A stretch of DNA of 64,000 nucleotides from Akkermansiaceae bacterium. GTDB lineage: Bacteria; Verrucomicrobiota; Verrucomicrobiia; Verrucomicrobiales; Akkermansiaceae. Positions 60,129 to 64,000 of this stretch are shown piece after piece. Below the pieces are notes generated by a model. That model saw only the letters and a program-made list of their open reading frames with translations. It was not told the origin of the DNA and ran no database searches. A program made the translations under genes and the position numbers. The DNA lies in contig CAIVKO010000128.1 of the NCBI GenBank assembly GCA_903906515.1, positions 1-64,000 on the forward strand, given 5' to 3'. Position 1 is the stretch's first letter. Every line of letters begins with the position of its first letter.

Positions 60129-61535
60129 ATGTCCATTACATCACTCCGCCAGCAATTTATCGCCGGTGAAACCACGCCCACCAAGGTTCTTCAGGCACTC
60201 GCCACAGAAATCGTCGCTCGCGATTCGAAGACCGGCGCATACTTGTCGTATGACTTGGACGCCGCGTTAAACGAGGCCGCCAGCGCCGATCTCTCGTTGC
60301 CACTCGGCGGTATTCCGATCGCTCTCAAGGACAACATGAACGTGCTCGGCCAACCCTGCACCTGTGGATCGAAGTTTCTAGCGGAAAACTACAGATCGCC
60401 TTACGACGCCACCGTTGTGAAAAAACTCCGCGCGGCCGGAGCTATCCCATTCGGCCGCATGAATCAGGACGAATTCGCCATGGGCTCGTCCACCGAAAAT
60501 TCCGCCTTGCAAATCACCCGGAACCCTCACGATCCGGAACGGATTCCCGGTGGATCCTCCGGTGGATCCGCAGCCTCTGTGGCCGATGGCACCGCCATCG
60601 CCGCGCTCGGTTCCGATACGGGTGGCTCGATTCGCCAACCCGCTTCCCACTGCGGAGTTGTGGGCTTGAAGCCCTCGTATGGCCGGGTTTCCCGATATGG
60701 GCTTGTCGCCTTTGCTTCATCTCTTGATCAGATCGGTCCTCTCACCCGCACCGTTGAGGATGCCGCCATGATTCTTCAGGCCATTGCGGGTTATGATCCT
60801 GCGGATTCCACCTGTCTCGACGTGCCGGTGCCGGATTACCTCTCCGGTATAAACGATGGAGTGAAAGGGATGAAACTCGGAGTGCCGAAGGAATACTTCG
60901 GCGATGGCATCGACCCGGGTGTTAGGAAGCAGGTCGAAGCGGCGATCCAGAAACTTGCCGCTCAGGGTGCTGAAATCCTCGATATTTCCCTGCCTCACGC
61001 CGAATTCGCCGTAGCCACTTATTATGTCATCGCCCCCGCCGAGGCGTCGTCGAATCTATCACGCTTCGACGGCATTCGCTACGGCCACCGCACCGCAAAT
61101 CCCGCTGATATCCTTGATCTCTATAAAAAGTCCCGCGAAGAAGGATTCGGCCCTGAGGTAAAACGCCGGATTATCCTCGGGACCTACGTGCTTTCCTCCG
61201 GTTACTACGATGCCTACTACGGTCGTGCCCAGAAAGTCCGTACGCTCATCCGTCGGGATTTTGAGAATGCTTTCCAAAAGGTAGATGCGATTCTTTCCCC
61301 GGTAGCCCCGACCCCCGCGCGGAAAATCGGTGCGTTCTCAGACGATCCGCTGCGCGAATATCTCTCTGATATTTTCACTCTCTCCGCCAATTTGGCCGGG
61401 ATTCCCGGGATATCCATTCCCTGCGGTGTTACGGATTTCGACGGCGGGAAAAACCTCCCGGTCGGCCTGCAAATCCTCGGCCCGCACCTCGGCGAGGCCG
61501 GCTTGCTCCGGATCGCCAAAGCGGCGGAAGCCTGA
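60129..61535 (+). CDS. gatA: Asp-tRNA(Asn)/Glu-tRNA(Gln) amidotransferase subunit A
   Basis: A 468-residue amidase-signature enzyme, the glutaminase subunit of GatCAB. The Ser-cisSer-Lys triad is visible: Lys67 in IALKDNMNV, Ser143 in GGSSGGSAAS and Ser167 in GSDTGGSIRQ. GSSTENSALQITRNPHDP and GLKPSYGRVSRYG are typical. Length is near the family's ~485. It releases ammonia that is channelled to GatB. It follows gatC; a double class II aldolase gene follows instead of gatB. Confidence 0.96.
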   Translation: MSITSLRQQFIAGETTPTKVLQALATEIVARDSKTGAYLSYDLDAALNEAASADLSLPLGGIPIALKDNMNVLGQPCTCGSKFLAENYRSPYDATVVKKLRAAGAIPFGRMNQDEFAMGSSTENSALQITRNPHDPERIPGGSSGGSAASVADGTAIAALGSDTGGSIRQPASHCGVVGLKPSYGRVSRYGLVAFASSLDQIGPLTRTVEDAAMILQAIAGYDPADSTCLDVPVPDYLSGINDGVKGMKLGVPKEYFGDGIDPGVRKQVEAAIQKLAAQGAEILDISLPHAEFAVATYYVIAPAEASSNLSRFDGIRYGHRTANPADILDLYKKSREEGFGPEVKRRIILGTYVLSSGYYDAYYGRAQKVRTLIRRDFENAFQKVDAILSPVAPTPARKIGAFSDDPLREYLSDIFTLSANLAGIPGISIPCGVTDFDGGKNLPVGLQILGPHLGEAGLLRIAKAAEA

Positions 61536-61557
61536 AAACATCAATTTCTAACCCATC

Positions 61558-62838
61558 ATGCGCGATATCACACACCCCGCGGAGCGCCTCGTTCAGGCGA
61601 TGGCCCGTATCTATCAATACCGGATGACCACCACTTCCGGAGGAAATCTTTCGATCCGTGACGATGACGGATCGATCTGGATCACCCCGGCCCGCGTGGA
61701 CAAGGGGGCGCTGCGCGTGGAGGATATCGTCCGGGTGTTTCCCGATGGTACCACGGAGGGCCGGCACAAGCCGTCCTCGGAGTTTCCTTTCCACCAGCAG
61801 ATCTATCAGAAAAGACCGGGCTTGAAGGCAATCGTGCATGCCCACCCGGTGGCGCTTGTGGCCTTCAGTATCTGCGGAAAAACGCCGGATACACGCCTGT
61901 TCACCAAAGCCCGCGCGGTCTGTGGGGAAGTCGGATTCGCGTCCTACGCGCTCCCGGGCAGCGTTTTGCTTGGTGAGAGAATCGCCGCGGTCTTCGCTTC
62001 CGGACATGATTGCGTGCTGTTGGAAAATCACGGAGTAGTTGTCGGCGGAGTGGATTTTTCCGATGCATTCCGGCGCTTCGAAACCTTGGAATTTGTCGCC
62101 AAAACCGTTGTCAAGGCCCGTGCGCTTGGCGATGTTCGATACCTGACCGACGAACAGCTAACCATCGGCGGACATGCTGGTGCGGAGCCCGGCGAGTTCG
62201 ATCCCGGCCCGGCGGGCAGTCGTGAGCGCGCGCTGCGCCGCGAGTTGTGCGATTTCATCCGGCGGGGATACCACCAACGGCTTTTAACAGCTAATGCCGG
62301 AAGTTTTTCGGTGAGGGTGGATGATTCTTCATTTCTGATTAGCACCCGTTTGGTGGATCGCGCCACCATCGCCCCGGAACAACTCTCCCTGATCCGCGGA
62401 GAACTTCGTGAACGCGGCACCTCGCCCAGCAGCGCGTGGAGGCTGCACCGCCTGATCTATCAAAAACATCCGGAAATCCGGGCTATCGTCAATGCCACGC
62501 CGGTCAATGCCACCGCATTTTCCGCATCCGCCAGCCGCCTGGATACCCGCACCATCCCGGAAAGCTACATTTTCCTGCGTGATGTGGCGGTGCTGCCGTT
62601 CTCCTGGGTCTATGATGCGCCGGAAAAAATCGCGGATACGATGACACCGGAGTTTCCCATCGCTCTGATTGAAAACGACTGTGCCCTCGTGCTCGGGAAA
62701 ACCATCCTCGATGCCTTCGATCGACTCGAAGTGCTCGAATCCACGGCCGAGGCGGTCATTCTGAGTCGCTCGCTCGGCGTGGTTCGCCCGATGGGGCCCG
62801 AGGTGATCGATGAGCTGGTGCAGGCGTTCCTCACTTGA
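61558..62838 (+). CDS. Tandem class II aldolase/adducin-family protein
   Basis: A 426-residue protein made of two copies of the class II aldolase domain. The first (~1-215) keeps the zinc site: SSEFPFH, His94 and His96 in VHAHPVAL and His158 in LENHGVVV, so it should be a metal-dependent aldolase or epimerase. The second (~220-426) has the same fold cues (LRRELCDFIRRGYHQRL, AGSFSVRVDDSSFLIST) but its metal ligands are gone: NATPVNATAF replaces the HAH segment and IENDCALVLG replaces ENHGVVV. It is probably a structural or regulatory half. The substrate of the active half is unknown. It starts 22 bases after gatA. Confidence 0.85.
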   Translation: MRDITHPAERLVQAMARIYQYRMTTTSGGNLSIRDDDGSIWITPARVDKGALRVEDIVRVFPDGTTEGRHKPSSEFPFHQQIYQKRPGLKAIVHAHPVALVAFSICGKTPDTRLFTKARAVCGEVGFASYALPGSVLLGERIAAVFASGHDCVLLENHGVVVGGVDFSDAFRRFETLEFVAKTVVKARALGDVRYLTDEQLTIGGHAGAEPGEFDPGPAGSRERALRRELCDFIRRGYHQRLLTANAGSFSVRVDDSSFLISTRLVDRATIAPEQLSLIRGELRERGTSPSSAWRLHRLIYQKHPEIRAIVNATPVNATAFSASASRLDTRTIPESYIFLRDVAVLPFSWVYDAPEKIADTMTPEFPIALIENDCALVLGKTILDAFDRLEVLESTAEAVILSRSLGVVRPMGPEVIDELVQAFLT

Positions 62839-62990
62839 AATCCGCCCGTCAAGCGGCTTTTCCGTGCATTACTCCGCAAATCCTGCCTTTCGCATGATCG
62901 ATTCTGCCGCCGTGCGACTCTCCGCTTGAAAAATCGGAACAGCCCCCCTATTCCTCGCGCGGCCTGCGAAGCCAACTTTTCCAAATTGTT

Positions 62991-63728
62991 ATGAACGCCC
63001 TTACCCGTTGCCTCGAAACCTACTGGTCCTCCTCGATCGGAAAAAAACTCGTCGTCGCCATCAGTGGCCTCTTTCTGGTCCTCTTTCTTGCAGGGCACTT
63101 GATCGGCAATCTGGTGGTTTTCATGGGACCTGAGCCTTTCAATGCCTATGCCTATTTCCTACATCACATGTTGCACGGAGTGGGAATCTGGCTGTTCCGG
63201 GTCGGGATGTTGGCAATTTTGGCTGCCCATATCATTGCGACCATCGCGCTGACGCTCCAGAACCGCGCAGCCCGCAAGCCCTACGAATGCAAGACCACCA
63301 TCCAGGCGTCTTTTTCTTCCCGCACGATGATTGTTTCCGGTCTCACTATTCTCGCATTCTTCGTTTACCACATTCTGCATTTCACGACACGCACCGGCAA
63401 CGATTACAACAACCCGGAACTCTACAAGTTCATCCTCGACGGCAAGGAGGTCCACAATGCCTGGAAAATGGTCATCGACGGCTTTTCGGTCTGGTATGTA
63501 ACCCTGTTCTACGTGATATCCATGACCTTGCTCTGCTCCCATCTTTCCCACGGCGTTCAGTCGATTTTCCAAACCCTCGGCCTCCGCTCCAAGAAGGCCG
63601 AAAGCCTGATCAAGCAGATCTCCATCGCCTACAGCCTGTTCATCTGGCTCGGTTTCATCTCGATCCCGTTAGTGATCAATCTTTTTCCAAAATACTTTGA
63701 ATCGCTAGCCAAAGCGGTCGGTCACTGA
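62991..63728 (+). CDS. sdhC: Succinate dehydrogenase cytochrome b558 subunit
   Basis: A 245-residue membrane subunit of the B-type (single-subunit, di-heme) succinate dehydrogenase, with five hydrophobic helices. Conserved histidines for the two hemes appear in FLAGHLIGNL, FLHHMLHGVG, AAHIIATIAL, VYHILHFTT and LCSHLSHGVQ. It passes electrons from the flavo-iron-sulfur part to quinone. The family start MNALTRCLETYWSSSIGKK is at ATG 62991 without a Shine-Dalgarno sequence. sdhA starts 46 bases further on. Confidence 0.95.
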   Translation: MNALTRCLETYWSSSIGKKLVVAISGLFLVLFLAGHLIGNLVVFMGPEPFNAYAYFLHHMLHGVGIWLFRVGMLAILAAHIIATIALTLQNRAARKPYECKTTIQASFSSRTMIVSGLTILAFFVYHILHFTTRTGNDYNNPELYKFILDGKEVHNAWKMVIDGFSVWYVTLFYVISMTLLCSHLSHGVQSIFQTLGLRSKKAESLIKQISIAYSLFIWLGFISIPLVINLFPKYFESLAKAVGH

Positions 63729-63774
63729 TTGATCAAGCCAATCTCAAATTTCAAATTTCCAATCCCTAATTCCT

Positions 63775-64000
63775 ATGTCCATCGTCCTCGACAGCAAGAT
63801 CCCATCCGGTCCCCTTGAGCAAAAGTGGTCCAAGCACAAGATGGACTCGAAGCTCATCAATCCGGCCAACAAGCGGAAATTCTCCGTCATAGTCGTCGGC
63901 TCGGGTCTCGCTGGCGGTGCCGCAGCCGCGTCGCTCTCGGAAATGGGCTATCAGGTGAAATGCTTCTGCTATCAGGACAGCCCGCGCCGCGCCCACTCGA
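63775..64000 (+). CDS. sdhA: Succinate dehydrogenase flavoprotein subunit, 5' part
   Basis: The first 75 codons of SdhA run off the window edge. The N-terminal extension ([20 protein letters not shown]) and the FAD-binding Rossmann motif [19 protein letters not shown], then QDSPRRAHS, are visible, as in B-type flavoproteins. The subunit carries covalent FAD and oxidises succinate in the TCA cycle. It follows sdhC directly, in the sdhCAB order usual for B-type enzymes; sdhB is expected beyond the window. Confidence 0.93.
   Translation, partial: MSIVLDSKIPSGPLEQKWSKHKMDSKLINPANKRKFSVIVVGSGLAGGAAAASLSEMGYQVKCFCYQDSPRRAHS

Overview
The window looks like chromosomal DNA of a Verrucomicrobiota bacterium, most likely of the Verrucomicrobiales (Luteolibacter/Haloferula-like). 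This is an inference from protein style and gene mix: BlaI/M56 pairs, many lipoproteins, Verrucomicrobia-type prepilin genes, a B-type succinate dehydrogenase, several families of short palindromic intergenic repeats, and start codons mostly without a Shine-Dalgarno sequence. Three tRNAs are present (Leu-UAA, Gln-UUG, Gly-UCC). There is no rRNA and no CRISPR array. I recognise about 65 real protein genes.

Layout. 1-1.6 kb: a decayed region next to tRNA-Leu, with an ISL3 transposase tail and gene fragments. 1.7-6.4 kb: M56 peptidase and BlaI repressor facing a lipoprotein gene across two operator-like repeats, then murI and a CorA-type transporter. 6.6-12.7 kb: an electron-transfer-flavoprotein module (large acyl-CoA dehydrogenase, FixC-like dehydrogenase fused to a ferredoxin domain, two divergent ETF subunits), followed by a wrecked group II intron. 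13.6-21.4 kb: Gfo/Idh/MocA oxidoreductase, a histidine kinase whose tail runs into a repeat array, ispE-pgeF, a MarR regulator, a lipoprotein and purH. 21.6-28.7 kb: secreted proteins and three prepilin-like proteins, probably one surface or pilus-like system. 28.7-32.6 kb: zinc-ribbon protein, rarD, dCMP-deaminase-like protein, Dabb protein, an IF-1 and a BrnT/BrnA toxin-antitoxin pair. 32.8-41.4 kb: class I fumarase, korAB, a class IV aminotransferase, a TIM-barrel isomerase, a rhodanese lipoprotein, ppnP and a DUF2459-like lipoprotein. 41.8-44.4 kb: tRNA-Gln, a SpoIIE-type phosphatase and a STAS protein (partner switching). 44.6-51.2 kb: a minus-strand run of an NtrB/NtrC-like pair, an ArnT-like membrane protein, xseB and dxs. 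51.2-57.8 kb: cutA, L,D-transpeptidase, a PDZ protein and an exopolysaccharide export set (short Wza-like protein, Wzc-like tyrosine autokinase, outer-membrane barrel). 57.8-64 kb: tRNA-Gly, a TPR-like protein, gatC-gatA, a double-domain class II aldolase, sdhC and the start of sdhA.

Together the metabolic genes cover part of the TCA cycle with a ferredoxin-linked 2-oxoglutarate step (korAB, fumarase, succinate dehydrogenase), flavin-based electron transfer to quinone, isoprenoid precursors (dxs, ispE), purine synthesis and tRNA-Gln/Asn amidation. The least explained parts are the prepilin/secreted cassette (22.5-28.7 kb), the FixC-FixX fusion with unusual ETF subunits (6.6-12.7 kb), the BlaI-controlled lipoprotein (3.1-4 kb) and at least five families of inverted-repeat elements, two of which extend or alter neighbouring reading frames.
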